DNA from: Pseudomonadota bacterium
GTDB taxonomy: Bacteria > Pseudomonadota > Gammaproteobacteria > Steroidobacterales > Steroidobacteraceae
NCBI GenBank assembly: GCA_021851405.1
Contig: JAJZDW010000004.1
Location: 90,738 to 154,737 of the forward strand
Direction: 5' to 3'
DNA: 64,000 nucleotides
Part shown: positions 38,414 through 47,515 of the stretch, piece by piece
Layout: every line of letters starts with the position of its first letter
How positions within the stretch are numbered: position 1 is the first letter of the stretch
The notes under the pieces: generated by a model
Database searches by the model: none
What the model saw: the letters and a program-made list of their open reading frames with translations, nothing else
What the model was told of the DNA's origin: nothing
Translations under genes and position numbers: made by a program

Positions 38414-39243
38414 CATCTGACCAGCGGGGGCAGACTCATCAGGTAGGCCTCAGGGTCCGCATCGGTCTGAAATCCAAACCGCGTGCCGCGATCATAGACC
38501 AGGTTGAACTCCACGTACCGCCCCCGCTTGTACAGGAGCCGCTCGCGCGCTGCCTCGTCGTAGGGAGTGTCTTGGCGGCGCGACACCAGGGCGGGGTAGA
38601 CCCCGAGGAAGGCCTCGCCCACCTGCTGCACGAAGGCGAAGTCGCAGTGCGGATCCGGCCCGGCGAGCTCATCGAAGAAGATGCCGCCCACCCCGCGCGG
38701 CTCGTGCCGGTGCGGCAGATAGAAGTACCGGTCGCACCAGGCCTTGTACGTCTCGTACGCATCGGCGCGGTAGGTGTCGCAGGCGCGCTGCAGCGCCGCG
38801 TGAAACGCCGCGGTGTCCTCCTCGAACGGGAACGTCGGGGTCAGGTCCGACCCGCCGCCGAACCAGCCGCGGCTGGTGTGCAGGTAGCGCAGGTTCAGGT
38901 GCACCGTGGGCACGTAGGGATTGCTCATGTGCGCCACGAGCGACAGGCCGCAGGCGAGGAAGCGGCCATCGGACTCGGCCGCACCGGGCATCTGCGCGCG
39001 CGCCGGCTCGGAGAAGGTGCCCCAGACGTGGCTGAAGTTCACGCCGACCTTCTCGAACACCGCCCCGCGCATCAGGCGCGATTCCCCGCCACCCTCCAGC
39101 CGATGGCCGCTCGGGCGGCTCCAGCGGCGCGGTTCGAAGCGCGCTTCGGGCTCGAACGCCTCGAACGCGGCACAGATCCGGCCCTGCAGATCGCGGAAGT
39201 ACTGTGCGGCCGGGTCCGCGAGCGGTGCGTGAACGGCGTTCAT
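38410..39243 (-). CDS. hemF: Oxygen-dependent coproporphyrinogen III oxidase HemF
   Basis: A 277-aa aerobic HemF converting coproporphyrinogen III to protoporphyrinogen IX with O2. Family text: GGGESRLMRGAVFEKVGVNFS, HMSNPYVPTVHLNLRYL, WFGGGSDLTPTF, YFYLPHRHEPRGVGGIFFDEL and YVEFNLVYDRGTRFGF (the last parts near the end). The family is usually about 300 aa, so this is a slightly short but complete version. Its ATG overlaps hemE's stop (ATGA), and its stop overlaps the lipoprotein's GTG. Oxygen dependence suggests aerobic growth; an oxygen-independent HemN is not visible here. Confidence 0.95.
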   Translation of the reverse strand: MNAVHAPLADPAAQYFRDLQGRICAAFEAFEPEARFEPRRWSRPSGHRLEGGGESRLMRGAVFEKVGVNFSHVWGTFSEPARAQMPGAAESDGRFLACGLSLVAHMSNPYVPTVHLNLRYLHTSRGWFGGGSDLTPTFPFEEDTAAFHAALQRACDTYRADAYETYKAWCDRYFYLPHRHEPRGVGGIFFDELAGPDPHCDFAFVQQVGEAFLGVYPALVSRRQDTPYDEAARERLLYKRGRYVEFNLVYDRGTRFGFQTDADPEAYLMSLPPLVRW

Positions 39244-40286
39244 GCCTCGCCTGCGCTGCGCGCCGAGCGCTCGTGCACCACGTCGACGAGCCGAGCGACC
39301 GCCTCCGGATCGGCGTGCGGCCAGATGCCGTGGCCGAGGTTGAAGATGTGTCCCGGCGTGTTGCCGGCCTCGCGCAGCACCCGCTCGGCCTGCGCGGCCA
39401 GCACCGCGGGCGGGGCGAACAGCGCCGCGGGGTCGAGATTGCCCTGCACCGCTTTGTCGGCGCCGAGGATCCGCCGCGCCGTGCCGAGCGGCGTGCGCCA
39501 GTCGAGTCCGATGACGTCGGCCTCGATCGGCACGAGCTGCTCGAGCAACGCACTGCCCTGGTTGAGGTAGTAGATGAGCGGAACGCCGCAGCCGCGCAGT
39601 GCCGCGAGCGTGCGGCGCGCGGCCCGCAGCGCGAAGCGCTCGAACTGTGGCGGGGCGAGCAGACCGCCCCAGGACTCGAACAGCATCAGCGCCTGGGCGC
39701 CGGCGGCGGCCTGGGCGGCGAGGTAGGCGGCCATGGCATCGGCCAGTCGATCGAGCAGCGCACCGGCGGCTTCGGGCTCGGCGTAGAGGAACGCGCGCGC
39801 CGCCTCGAACTCCTTCGACGGCCGTCCGCCGACGAGATAACAGAAGAGCGTGAACGGACCGCCGGCAAAGCCGATGAGCGGGACGCCGCGTGGCGCGGCG
39901 GCGCGGATCAGACGGATGCTCTCGAGCACAAACGGTACGTCGCGCTCAGGCTCGAGCGTACGCAGCGCCTCGACGGCCGCGCGCGTGCGGATCGGCTCGC
40001 GGACCACCGGACCGGGCTCGAACGTCAGGTCGATGCCCATGCCCTGCAGCGGCGTCATGATGTCGCTGAAGAGGATGGCCGCATCGAGCGCAAAGCGTCG
40101 CAGCGGCTGCAGGGTCACTTGCGCGGCGAGTTCCGGGGTGCGCGTGAGGGTCTCGAAGGAGACCTTGGCGCGCACTTCGCGGTACTCCGGCAGGTAGCGG
40201 CCCGCCTGACGCATGATCCAGATGGGCGTGTACGGCACCGGCTCGCGGCGGCAGGCGGCGAGGAACACCGGCGTGTCGGCCCTCAT
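39240..40286 (-). CDS. hemE: Uroporphyrinogen decarboxylase HemE
   Basis: A 348-aa enzyme that decarboxylates uroporphyrinogen III to coproporphyrinogen III. The N-terminal signature PIWIMRQAGRYLPEYR contains the active-site arginines, and AAILFSDIMTPLQGMGID the key Asp. GFAGGPFTLFCYLVGG, FESWGGLLAPPQFE and GLDWRTPLG (last of the motifs) are intact. ATG 40286 overlaps the hemB stop, and the stop overlaps hemF's ATG. It occupies the expected place between hemB and hemF. Confidence 0.97.
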   Translation of the reverse strand: MRADTPVFLAACRREPVPYTPIWIMRQAGRYLPEYREVRAKVSFETLTRTPELAAQVTLQPLRRFALDAAILFSDIMTPLQGMGIDLTFEPGPVVREPIRTRAAVEALRTLEPERDVPFVLESIRLIRAAAPRGVPLIGFAGGPFTLFCYLVGGRPSKEFEAARAFLYAEPEAAGALLDRLADAMAAYLAAQAAAGAQALMLFESWGGLLAPPQFERFALRAARRTLAALRGCGVPLIYYLNQGSALLEQLVPIEADVIGLDWRTPLGTARRILGADKAVQGNLDPAALFAPPAVLAAQAERVLREAGNTPGHIFNLGHGIWPHADPEAVARLVDVVHERSARSAGEA

Positions 40287-41260
40287 GCGCGAAGCCAGCG
40301 CGCCACCTGGGGCGCGAAGTAGGTGATGATCAGATCGGCGCCGGCGCGGCGGATGCCGGTCAGCGTCTCGAGCACCGCGGCGCGCTCATCGATCCAGCCA
40401 CGCTCGGCGGCGGCCTTGATCAGGCTGTACTCCCCGCTCACCTGATAGGCGACCACTGGCAGGCGCACCGCATCGCGCACCTGGCGGAGGATGTCGAGGT
40501 AGGGGCCGGCGGGCTTGACCATCACCAGATCGGCGCCCTCGGCGACATCGAGCAAAACCTCGTGCAGCGCTTCACGAGCGTTGGCCGGGTCCATCTGGTA
40601 GCTGCGTCGGTCGCCGAAGGCCGGGGCGGATTCGGCGGCTTCGCGGAACGGGCCGTAGAACGCCGAGGCGTACTTCGCCGCGTACGACACGATGGGCGTC
40701 ATCGAAAACCCCTCGCGATCGAGCACCGCGCGGATCGCCCGTACGCGCCCATCCATCATGTCGCTCGGCGCGAGCGCATCGGCACCGGCGCGAGCGTAGT
40801 TCAGCGCCACCTGCGCGAGCGTCTGTACCGAGGAGTCGTTGTCGATCACGCCACCGGGGAGCACGTGACCGCAGTGGCCGTGGTCGGTCGCGCCGCACAG
40901 GCACACGTCGGCCCAGACCTGCAGCGTCGGGCAGGCCGCCTTGATCGCGGCGATCGCCTCGGCGGCGAGTCCGTGCGGGTCGAGCGCGGCACTCGCTTCG
41001 GCATCCTTGTGGTCCGGCGCGGCGAACAGCAGCACCGCCGGCAGACCCGCCTGCTCGATCGCGCGCGCCTCCTGCACGGCCTCGTCCACCGACAGCTGGC
41101 AGACCCCGGGCATGCTCTGCACCGGATGGCGCACGCCGCGGCCGGGCACGACGAACAATGGATAGATCAGCTGATCGGGCGTGAGACGCGTCTCGCGCAC
41201 CATGCGTCGCCACAGGTCCGACTGGCGGGTGCGGCGCGGTCTGACGGCAGGGAAATTCAT
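40283..41260 (-). CDS. hemB: Delta-aminolevulinic acid dehydratase HemB
   Basis: A 325-aa porphobilinogen synthase that condenses two ALA. It has the zinc-type cysteine site VWADVCLCGATDHGHCG (three cysteines), Schiff-base lysines in SYAAKYASAFYGPFR and LVMVKPAGPYLDI. The start is ATG 41260 (MNFPAVRPRRTRQ), overlapping hemD's stop as ATGA; the longer frame upstream is a shadow of hemD. In the pathway HemB acts before HemC, although it stands after hemC-hemD in the operon. Confidence 0.96.
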   Translation of the reverse strand: MNFPAVRPRRTRQSDLWRRMVRETRLTPDQLIYPLFVVPGRGVRHPVQSMPGVCQLSVDEAVQEARAIEQAGLPAVLLFAAPDHKDAEASAALDPHGLAAEAIAAIKAACPTLQVWADVCLCGATDHGHCGHVLPGGVIDNDSSVQTLAQVALNYARAGADALAPSDMMDGRVRAIRAVLDREGFSMTPIVSYAAKYASAFYGPFREAAESAPAFGDRRSYQMDPANAREALHEVLLDVAEGADLVMVKPAGPYLDILRQVRDAVRLPVVAYQVSGEYSLIKAAAERGWIDERAAVLETLTGIRRAGADLIITYFAPQVARWLRA

Positions 41261-42060
41261 GACGAAGGCCTCGATTCGGCGCGCAGCGCCGGTGCAGATT
41301 CGGGGTCCGCGCCTGGCGAACCCGGGGACACCCCGCGGCAGGCGAGCGCCAGGGCGCGCAGCGTGGGGGCAGATGCGGTCACGGCGGCCACGCCGCGCGC
41401 GGCAAGTTGGCGCGCGGTGGTCGGTCCGATGGCAAGCGCCGGTGCATCGGTGAGCAGTTGGGAGAAGTCGTGCTCCCCGAGCGTGTGCGCCAACTCGGTG
41501 ACGGCCGAGGGGCTGGCGAACGTCACCGCGCTCACGCCCCGCCGGGCAATCCAGCGGCGGCACTCGCTGACGTCGAGCGCGTGTGCGACGGTGCGGTACA
41601 CGATGCAGCTCATCACCTCGGCGCCGAGCTGCTTCAGTCCCGCAGAGAGCGTCGGCAGCGCGCGCGAGCCGGCCGGATGCAGCACACGTTGGCCGCGCAC
41701 GCCGGCTTCGGCGAGCGCACCGAGCAGCCCCTGAGCCCCGCCGGAACCGATCAGATCGACCCGCCAGCCCCGCTCGCGCAGCGTCTGGGCGGTCGAGGGG
41801 CCCACGGCGCCGATGCGCGCACGCGGCGGCGCCGGCAGCGCATCGGCGAGCGCGTCCACGGCCTGCGCACTGGTGAACACGATCCACTCGAAGGTGTCGA
41901 TCGCCTCGCGGGCCTCGCGCCAGGTGTCGGGCGCGGTCGGCTCGATGCCGATCACCGGCCAGTGCAGCGCCGCCAGACCGATGCGTGCCAGCTCGCCGTT
42001 CAAGCCACTGCCGGGCGCCTCGGCGCGCGTCACGACGACGGGTCGGGCGGCGTCGCTCAC
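41257..42060 (-). CDS. hemD: Uroporphyrinogen III synthase HemD
   Basis: A 267-aa HemD that closes and inverts ring D of hydroxymethylbilane. The family is poorly conserved; visible marks are PVVVTRAEAPG at the start, the WIVFTSAQAVDAL segment, IGAVGPSTAQTL, and in the second half TFASPSAVTEL and ALAIGPTTARQL. The GTG at 42060 overlaps hemC's stop as GTGA and begins VSDAARPVVVTRA. A Pro/Ser-rich tail of about 20 residues ends the protein. Position after hemC is typical. Confidence 0.92.
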   Translation of the reverse strand: MSDAARPVVVTRAEAPGSGLNGELARIGLAALHWPVIGIEPTAPDTWREAREAIDTFEWIVFTSAQAVDALADALPAPPRARIGAVGPSTAQTLRERGWRVDLIGSGGAQGLLGALAEAGVRGQRVLHPAGSRALPTLSAGLKQLGAEVMSCIVYRTVAHALDVSECRRWIARRGVSAVTFASPSAVTELAHTLGEHDFSQLLTDAPALAIGPTTARQLAARGVAAVTASAPTLRALALACRGVSPGSPGADPESAPALRAESRPSS

Positions 42061-43010
42061 GCGTTTGCGTCCTGCTGCGCGGCGCGCTGGGCGGCGATCA
42101 GTCGGCTCGCGCCCTGGGCGATGAGCGCTTCGGCGAGGCGCTCTCCGAGTGCGCGCGCTTCGGTGCCCTCGGCGCTCGCGGTGCCCGCCGCAGTGAGGCT
42201 GCTGCGCCCGTCGAGTGCGCACACCACGGCCCGCAGGCGAAGTTCGGTGCCCTCGAGCCTCGCCAGCGCGCCGAGCGGCACCTGACAGCCCCCCTCGATG
42301 CGGCGCAGCAGCGCACGCTCGGCCGTGGCGGCGAGCCGGGTCGGCCCATGCTCGAGCCGGCTCACCCAGGCGCGCGTGTCCGCATCGCGCTCGCGCGTGC
42401 AGATGCCGATCGCGCCCTGCGAGACCGCGGGCGGAAAGTCCTCGGGCGAGAGCCGCTCGCTGATGCGCGCCTCGAGCCCGAGTCGCTTCAGGCCCGCGGC
42501 CGCGAGCACGATCGCATCGTACTCGCCGCGCTCGAGCCGCTCGATGCGGGTCGGAACGTTGCCGCGCAGTTCGAGCAAATGCAGATCCGGGCGCACCCGG
42601 GCGAGGAAGGCGCGGCGGCGCAGGCTGCTGGTGCCGACCCGGGCCCCGGCCGCGAGCGCCGCGAGCGGCACACCCTGCTGGCTCACCAGCGCATCGAGCG
42701 GATCCTCGCGCTCGAGTACGGCGGCGAGCGCAAGTCCCGGCTCGAGCTCGGTGGTCAGATCCTTCAGACTGTGCACGGCCAGGTCGATGCGTCCATCGAG
42801 GAGCGCACGGTCGAGCTCCTTGGTGAAGAACGCCCGTCCGCGCACCGCCCACAGGGGCACCTGGGTCTGCAGATCGCCGGTGGTGACGATGGGCACCAGC
42901 TCGACCGCCGGCGCATCCGCCAGGGCGCCGATCAGCGCCTCGACGTGCCGCGCCTGCCACAGCGCGAGCGCCGAGGCGCGGGTCCCGATGCGCAGTACCT
43001 TCCCGGTCAT
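42057..43010 (-). CDS. hemC: Hydroxymethylbilane synthase HemC
   Basis: A 317-aa porphobilinogen deaminase. The dipyrromethane cofactor attaches to C242 in EGGCQVPLGA, the same residue number as in E. coli. LRIGTRASALALWQA at the N terminus, the ELDRALLDGRIDLAVHSLKDL block and GTSSLRRRAFLARVRPDL (substrate arginines) are complete. The start is ATG 43010, overlapping the response-regulator stop as ATGA, so translation of hemC appears coupled to a two-component gene. The longer frame to 43349 is a shadow of that gene. Confidence 0.96.
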   Translation of the reverse strand: MTGKVLRIGTRASALALWQARHVEALIGALADAPAVELVPIVTTGDLQTQVPLWAVRGRAFFTKELDRALLDGRIDLAVHSLKDLTTELEPGLALAAVLEREDPLDALVSQQGVPLAALAAGARVGTSSLRRRAFLARVRPDLHLLELRGNVPTRIERLERGEYDAIVLAAAGLKRLGLEARISERLSPEDFPPAVSQGAIGICTRERDADTRAWVSRLEHGPTRLAATAERALLRRIEGGCQVPLGALARLEGTELRLRAVVCALDGRSSLTAAGTASAEGTEARALGERLAEALIAQGASRLIAAQRAAQQDANA

Positions 43011-43732
43011 GATTCGGCCTCGATGAGAAAGCGATAGCCCACGCCCCAGACGGTGAGGAAGTGGCGCGGATTGGCCGGGTCGCGCTCGAAGCGCCGTCGC
43101 AGCCGCAGAATGAAGTTGTCGACGGTGCGGGTGGACGGGAACACATCGTAGCCCCACACCCGCTCGAGCAGGTCCTCGCGCGAGACGATCTGTCCGGGAT
43201 GCTCGGCGAGCACCTTCAGGATCATCGCCTCCTTCTCGGTGAGCTCCTGCGTCAGGCCGTTCCAGGACCGAGCGCGGAAGGCGCGGAAGTCCACCTCGTT
43301 CTCCCCGAAGCGCAGCATCGAGGTTTCCGCCGCTGCGCTGCGATACCACTCCCAGCGGCGCAGGATGGCCCGCACCCGCAGCAGCAGCTCCTTCAGGTGA
43401 AAGGGCTTCGGCAGGTAATCATCGCCGCCGGCCTCCAGGCCGCGGACCCGATCGGCCGGATCGCCGCGCGCGGTCAGGAACAGCACCGGGGTGTTGTCGC
43501 CGCGCTCGCGCAGCGTGCGACACACCGTAAACCCGTCGATTTCGGGCAGCATGACATCGAGCAGCACCAGGGCGTAGAGACTGGCCTCGAGCGCCTCGAG
43601 TGCCGCGCGCCCGTTGTCGACCCGCTCGACCGCGTACCCCTCGGCGCGCAGGTTCTCGACCACGCCGGCGGCGAGGTGCGGATCGTCCTCGACCACCAGG
43701 ATGCGGTGGACCGTCTCGCTGGGGGCGTTCAT
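43007..43732 (-). CDS. OmpR-family response regulator within the hem operon
   Basis: A 241-aa regulator. The receiver domain covers about 10-125, with acidic pair E15-D16-D17, phospho-acceptor D59 (LLDVMLPE) and the KPF lysine at about 109. The winged-helix effector covers about 140-238 (LTQELTEKEAMILKVLAEHPG, then SREDLLERVWGYDVFPSTRTVDNFILRLRRRFE, ending in HFLTVWGVGYRF). The gene follows its kinase with ATGA overlap and overlaps hemC's start the same way. Target genes are unknown; a haem-, oxygen- or metal-related signal and autoregulation of the hem operon are inference from position. Confidence 0.9.
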   Translation of the reverse strand: MNAPSETVHRILVVEDDPHLAAGVVENLRAEGYAVERVDNGRAALEALEASLYALVLLDVMLPEIDGFTVCRTLRERGDNTPVLFLTARGDPADRVRGLEAGGDDYLPKPFHLKELLLRVRAILRRWEWYRSAAAETSMLRFGENEVDFRAFRARSWNGLTQELTEKEAMILKVLAEHPGQIVSREDLLERVWGYDVFPSTRTVDNFILRLRRRFERDPANPRHFLTVWGVGYRFLIEAES

Positions 43733-44823
43733 GCCGACTCCGCCGGGGCCGCCGGCCAGACCAACACGAAGCGCGAGCCCTGGCCGGCCCCGGCGCTCTC
43801 AGCGCTCACCCGTCCACCCATCAGCTGCATCAATCGTCGCACGATATACAGTCCGAGTCCCGTGCCGTGATAGCTGCCGCCGCCCGGCTGCAGCCGCGTG
43901 AACTTCTCGAACAGACGGGTCCCGTCGGCCGGCCGGAAGCCGACGCCCGTGTCGCTCACCGTCAGTTCCACGGATGCCTCGGTGCGCCGCGCCGCAAACA
44001 CGATGGTGCCGCCGCCCACCGGCGCGACCGCGGCGAGCGCGTTGTCGAGCAGGTTGCGCAGCACGACATCGAGGGCGAGCGGGTCGGCGAGCACCACCAG
44101 TCCCGGGTCGAGCTCGGAGGCGATCTTGATGCGCGCCTGCGCAGCACGCTCTTCGGCCGAGACGCTCGCGCGGCGCACGGCGCTCGCGAGGTCGACCGGC
44201 TCGTGGCGCAGCTCGACACGGCCGCGATCAAGACGCGCGCTCTCGAGGATGCGGCTCACCATGCCTTCCATGCGTTCGAGATCCGCGAGCATCCGCTCAG
44301 TGAGCACCTGCGTCTGCTGCACCGAGGCGGGGCGCAGCGCAAGTGTCTCAAGCGACAGCTGCAGGCTCGCCAGTGGGGTCTTGAACTGATGGGAGACCAT
44401 GGCGAGGAAGTTGTCCTGTTCGAGCATCACCAGCGCCTCGGCGCGCAGCGCGAGTGCGATGACCACGATGCACGCGCCGAGCGCCAACAGGAAGAACGCA
44501 CCCTCCCAGGCGTACTGCTCGATGCGCAGGTGCTCTTCGGTGAGCATCCGGTGCTCGGCGGTGGGACTCGGTCGCGCCCCGTCGGCAGTCAGTTCGATCC
44601 CGGGCAACAGCGTCTGCACGCGCGCGACCGGCACGCCCGCCCGGAGCAGCGCCCGCGCCGCAGCGGCCTGCTGCTGATAGGCGCGCTGCAGTTCGCTGAC
44701 CTTTTCCACCGCGTAGCGGTGCTGGTCGTAGATCCACCAGCCCACCTGCACGGTGCACACGAGCACCAGCACCATGACGGTGATCTGCAGAACACGCGGG
44801 ACTTTGATCGCGCGCTGCGTCAT
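43729..44823 (-). CDS. Membrane sensor histidine kinase within the hem operon
   Basis: A 364-aa kinase with two transmembrane helices (about 12-32 and 108-127) around a short periplasmic loop of about 75 residues, no clear HAMP domain, then HisKA with H145 in FLAMVSHQFKTPLASLQ, and HATPase with N-box NLLDNAL, G1 DTGVGF and G2 GTGLGLYI. The loop (VEKVSELQRAYQQQAAAARALL, then a Pro-rich part) has no recognised sensor fold. Start ATG 44823 overlaps hemL's stop; the stop overlaps the regulator's ATG. A kinase between hemL and hemC is not an arrangement I know as standard. Confidence 0.9.
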   Translation of the reverse strand: MTQRAIKVPRVLQITVMVLVLVCTVQVGWWIYDQHRYAVEKVSELQRAYQQQAAAARALLRAGVPVARVQTLLPGIELTADGARPSPTAEHRMLTEEHLRIEQYAWEGAFFLLALGACIVVIALALRAEALVMLEQDNFLAMVSHQFKTPLASLQLSLETLALRPASVQQTQVLTERMLADLERMEGMVSRILESARLDRGRVELRHEPVDLASAVRRASVSAEERAAQARIKIASELDPGLVVLADPLALDVVLRNLLDNALAAVAPVGGGTIVFAARRTEASVELTVSDTGVGFRPADGTRLFEKFTRLQPGGGSYHGTGLGLYIVRRLMQLMGGRVSAESAGAGQGSRFVLVWPAAPAESA

Positions 44824-46109
44824 GCCGCGGCCGCGAACGCCAGCTGCAGACCGCGGGTGAGCGTCTGCAGGTCCGCCTCCTGGTGCGCGAGTGAGAGGAA
44901 GCAGGCCTCATAGGCCGAGGGCGGGAAGTAGATGCCCTGCTCGAGCAGCGCATGGAACAGCCGGCCGTAGCGCGCGCTGGCGGCATCCGTAAGCGCTGCG
45001 GCCGTGCGCGGCGCACCCTCGGTGTGCATCGACAGCCAGAAGAGCGAACCGACCCGCACCAGGTGCACCGGGAAGGGTGCGCCGGCGAGCACCGGCCGCA
45101 GCGCCGCCTCGAGTGCCTCGCCCAGCGCCTCGAGGCGCTGCCAGCCGTTCTCGCGCGTCAACACCTCGAGCGTCGCGAGTCCGCTCGCCATGGCCACCGG
45201 ATTGCCCGAGAGCGTGCCGGCCTGGTAGGTGTCCCCGTCCGGCGCGAGCCGCGCCATGAGTGAGCGCGGGCCGGCAAATGCGCCCACCGGCAGGCCGCCG
45301 CCGATCACCTTGCCGAAGGTGGCGAGGTCCGGCGTGATGCCGAGCCGCTCGGCCGCGCCGCCGCGCGCCAACCGGAACCCCGAGATCACCTCATCGAAGA
45401 TCAACAGCGTGCCCTGCGCACGGGTCAGCTCGCGCAGCCGCGCGAGGAACTCGCGCCGCTGCGGCAGCAGGCCGTGGTTGGCCGGAACCGGCTCGATGAT
45501 CACCGCGGCGATCTGTGCCCCCTCGCGCGCCATCAGCGCCGCGAGGGCCGCCTCGTCATCGAGCGGCAACACACGCGTGCAGGCGGTGAACGGCTCCGGC
45601 ACGCCGGCGGAGGAGGGGCGCCCGAAGGTGGCGAGTCCCGAGCCGGCCGCGACCAGCAGGTGATCGGCGTGGCCGTGATAACAACCGGAGAATTTCACGA
45701 TCAGGTCCCGCCCGGTGACCGCGCGCGCCAGACGGATCGCGCTCATCACCGCCTCGGTGCCCGAGGAGACGAAGCGCACCTGCTCGATGCCCGGATAGGC
45801 GGCCACGACCCGCTCGGCGAGCTCCACCTCCCCGGCGCACGGGGCACCGAAGGTGGTGCCGGCGGCGGCGGCCGTACCGATCGCGCGGATCACCTCCGGG
45901 TGGGCGTGGCCGAGGATCAGCGGGCCCCAGGAGCCGACGAAGTCCAGATACCGTCGCCCGTCGGCATCGATCAGGTACTGGCCCTCGCCGCGGGCGATGA
46001 ACAAGGGCGTGCCGCCGACGGCTCGGAAGGCCCGCACGGGCGAATTGACGCCGCCGGGGATGACTGCGCGGGCGCGGGCGTAGAGCTGCTCTGAGCGAGG
46101 ATGGTTCAT
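44820..46109 (-). CDS. hemL: Glutamate-1-semialdehyde 2,1-aminomutase HemL
   Basis: A 429-aa PLP enzyme making 5-aminolevulinate from glutamate-1-semialdehyde. PLP-binding lysine lies in TFGKVIGGGLPVGAF; LYARARAVIPGGVNSPVRAF at the start, RFVSSGTEAVMSAIRLAR, GCYHGHADHLLVAAGSG and LLIFDEVISGFR are all intact. It follows hemA with an ATGA overlap, so the two enzymes of the C5 route are made together, which suits the channelling of the labile semialdehyde known for this pair. Confidence 0.97.
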   Translation of the reverse strand: MNHPRSEQLYARARAVIPGGVNSPVRAFRAVGGTPLFIARGEGQYLIDADGRRYLDFVGSWGPLILGHAHPEVIRAIGTAAAAGTTFGAPCAGEVELAERVVAAYPGIEQVRFVSSGTEAVMSAIRLARAVTGRDLIVKFSGCYHGHADHLLVAAGSGLATFGRPSSAGVPEPFTACTRVLPLDDEAALAALMAREGAQIAAVIIEPVPANHGLLPQRREFLARLRELTRAQGTLLIFDEVISGFRLARGGAAERLGITPDLATFGKVIGGGLPVGAFAGPRSLMARLAPDGDTYQAGTLSGNPVAMASGLATLEVLTRENGWQRLEALGEALEAALRPVLAGAPFPVHLVRVGSLFWLSMHTEGAPRTAAALTDAASARYGRLFHALLEQGIYFPPSAYEACFLSLAHQEADLQTLTRGLQLAFAAAA

Positions 46110-47422
46110 GAGGGGTAGGGGGCCGTTCGTTCGGACGATGATGGATCGTGCGGCTCGCCGCGCCGGTGCAGGTGCGCCTCGCGGAAGAATGTCTCGAGCA
46201 CTTCGGGGGTGGTGTGGGGTGCGGCCGCCCGCAGCCCCGAGATGGGCAGATGGACCAGGCTGTGGGCCACGCGCTCGGTGAGCCGGCGCACCGCGTCCTG
46301 TTGGGCCGGTGCGAGGTCATGGAGCTGGGTGCCGAGCGCCCGCTCGGCCTCTTGCGCCGCGATGCGCTCGAACGCCTCGCGCAGCTCGGCGAGCCGCGGT
46401 CCGATGGCGCGGCTCGCCATCTCGGCGCGCAGACGCGCGAGCTGATCATCGATCGCGGCGCGCACCGGAGCGAGGCGCAGCAGCTCGCCGAGACGCTGCT
46501 CTTCGACGGCCTGGACCAACTCGTCCATGCCAATGCGCTCGAGGCGCGCGCGCCGCGCGGCCTCGGGATCGAGGTTCGGGGGGACGCCGAAATCGATCGC
46601 AAGCGGGCGGTGCACCGCCGGTGCCGCGAGCCGCTCGAGCGTCCCTTCGCCGAGCAGTGCGGTGCCGCCGCCGGCGGCGAGGATCAATCCGGCGAGCGGC
46701 TCTGGCTGCTCGCGGAAGGTTTCGAGCGCCATGGCGCGCCCGTCCACTTCCGCAGCGAACGCTTCGGCGGCCGTGAGCGTGCGGTTGACGATGAGCAGCG
46801 GGACGCCGGCGGCCGCCAGTGCCAGTCCGCAGCGGCGGGTCATGGGGGACACGCCGAGCAGTGCGACCGTCGGGCGCGCCGTGCCGAGGTGACTCAACAT
46901 GCGCTCGACGGCCAGATCGGCGAGCGATGGGGCGCGCACGCCCGAGCTCAGTCGCTGCACGCGGTTGGCGATGCCGAGTGCCTCACCCAGCAGGCGGTCC
47001 AGCAGCGGTCCGCTGGTGCCGGCCTCGCGTGCACTCTCCCAGGCGAGGCGCAGCTGCGCGGCAATCTCGCGCTCCCCGGCCTGGGCCGAATCCAATCCGC
47101 AGGCGACCAACAGTACGTGCTCGATCGCCGACTCGCCCGCCCAGGCGCGCAGCAGCCGCGGCGCATGGCCCGACGCGGGGGACTCGCCACTCAGTTGCTC
47201 GAGCACCTCGGCACGCAGATCGCCGGCCGGCAGGCCGTCGCCGGTGGCATAGAGGAGCTCGACGCGGTTGCAGGTGCCCAGGTACAGCAGCTCCGACACC
47301 CCGAGTGCCGCGCGCAGCGCCGGCAGGCGCTCCTGCAGCTGCGCCCGCTCGATGGACAGGCGGGCGACCTGCTCGACGCCTGCGTGCCGGTAGGAAATGC
47401 CTACGACGCCGATCTGCTCCAT
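46106..47422 (-). CDS. hemA: Glutamyl-tRNA reductase HemA, divergent
   Basis: A 438-aa reductase turning glutamyl-tRNA into glutamate-1-semialdehyde, the first step of the C5 haem route. Conserved: active-site C51 in LYLGTCNRVEL, H102 in IEHVLLVACGLDS (usual EHLFRVAAGLDS), and the C-terminal dimerisation helices with LREAFERIAAQE. Divergent: the NADPH loop, normally VGAGEM, reads LLGVSPMTRRCG (about 189-199), and DFGVPPNLDPE replaces the usual DLAVPRDIDP. It may still be functional. Start ATG 47422 matches the family N terminus; the frame extends to 47461 without support. First gene of the hem run, 93 bp after a NarL-type regulator on the same strand. Confidence 0.88.
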   Translation of the reverse strand: MEQIGVVGISYRHAGVEQVARLSIERAQLQERLPALRAALGVSELLYLGTCNRVELLYATGDGLPAGDLRAEVLEQLSGESPASGHAPRLLRAWAGESAIEHVLLVACGLDSAQAGEREIAAQLRLAWESAREAGTSGPLLDRLLGEALGIANRVQRLSSGVRAPSLADLAVERMLSHLGTARPTVALLGVSPMTRRCGLALAAAGVPLLIVNRTLTAAEAFAAEVDGRAMALETFREQPEPLAGLILAAGGGTALLGEGTLERLAAPAVHRPLAIDFGVPPNLDPEAARRARLERIGMDELVQAVEEQRLGELLRLAPVRAAIDDQLARLRAEMASRAIGPRLAELREAFERIAAQEAERALGTQLHDLAPAQQDAVRRLTERVAHSLVHLPISGLRAAAPHTTPEVLETFFREAHLHRRGEPHDPSSSERTAPYPS

Positions 47423-47515
47423 GGCGCCAAGGACACCACGAATGCCCGCCCGAGGTGTCACAGAATGGTCACCGCCCGGTCGCGCCGGACGGTTCGGCCG
47501 TCCCCGTGCGCGCCC

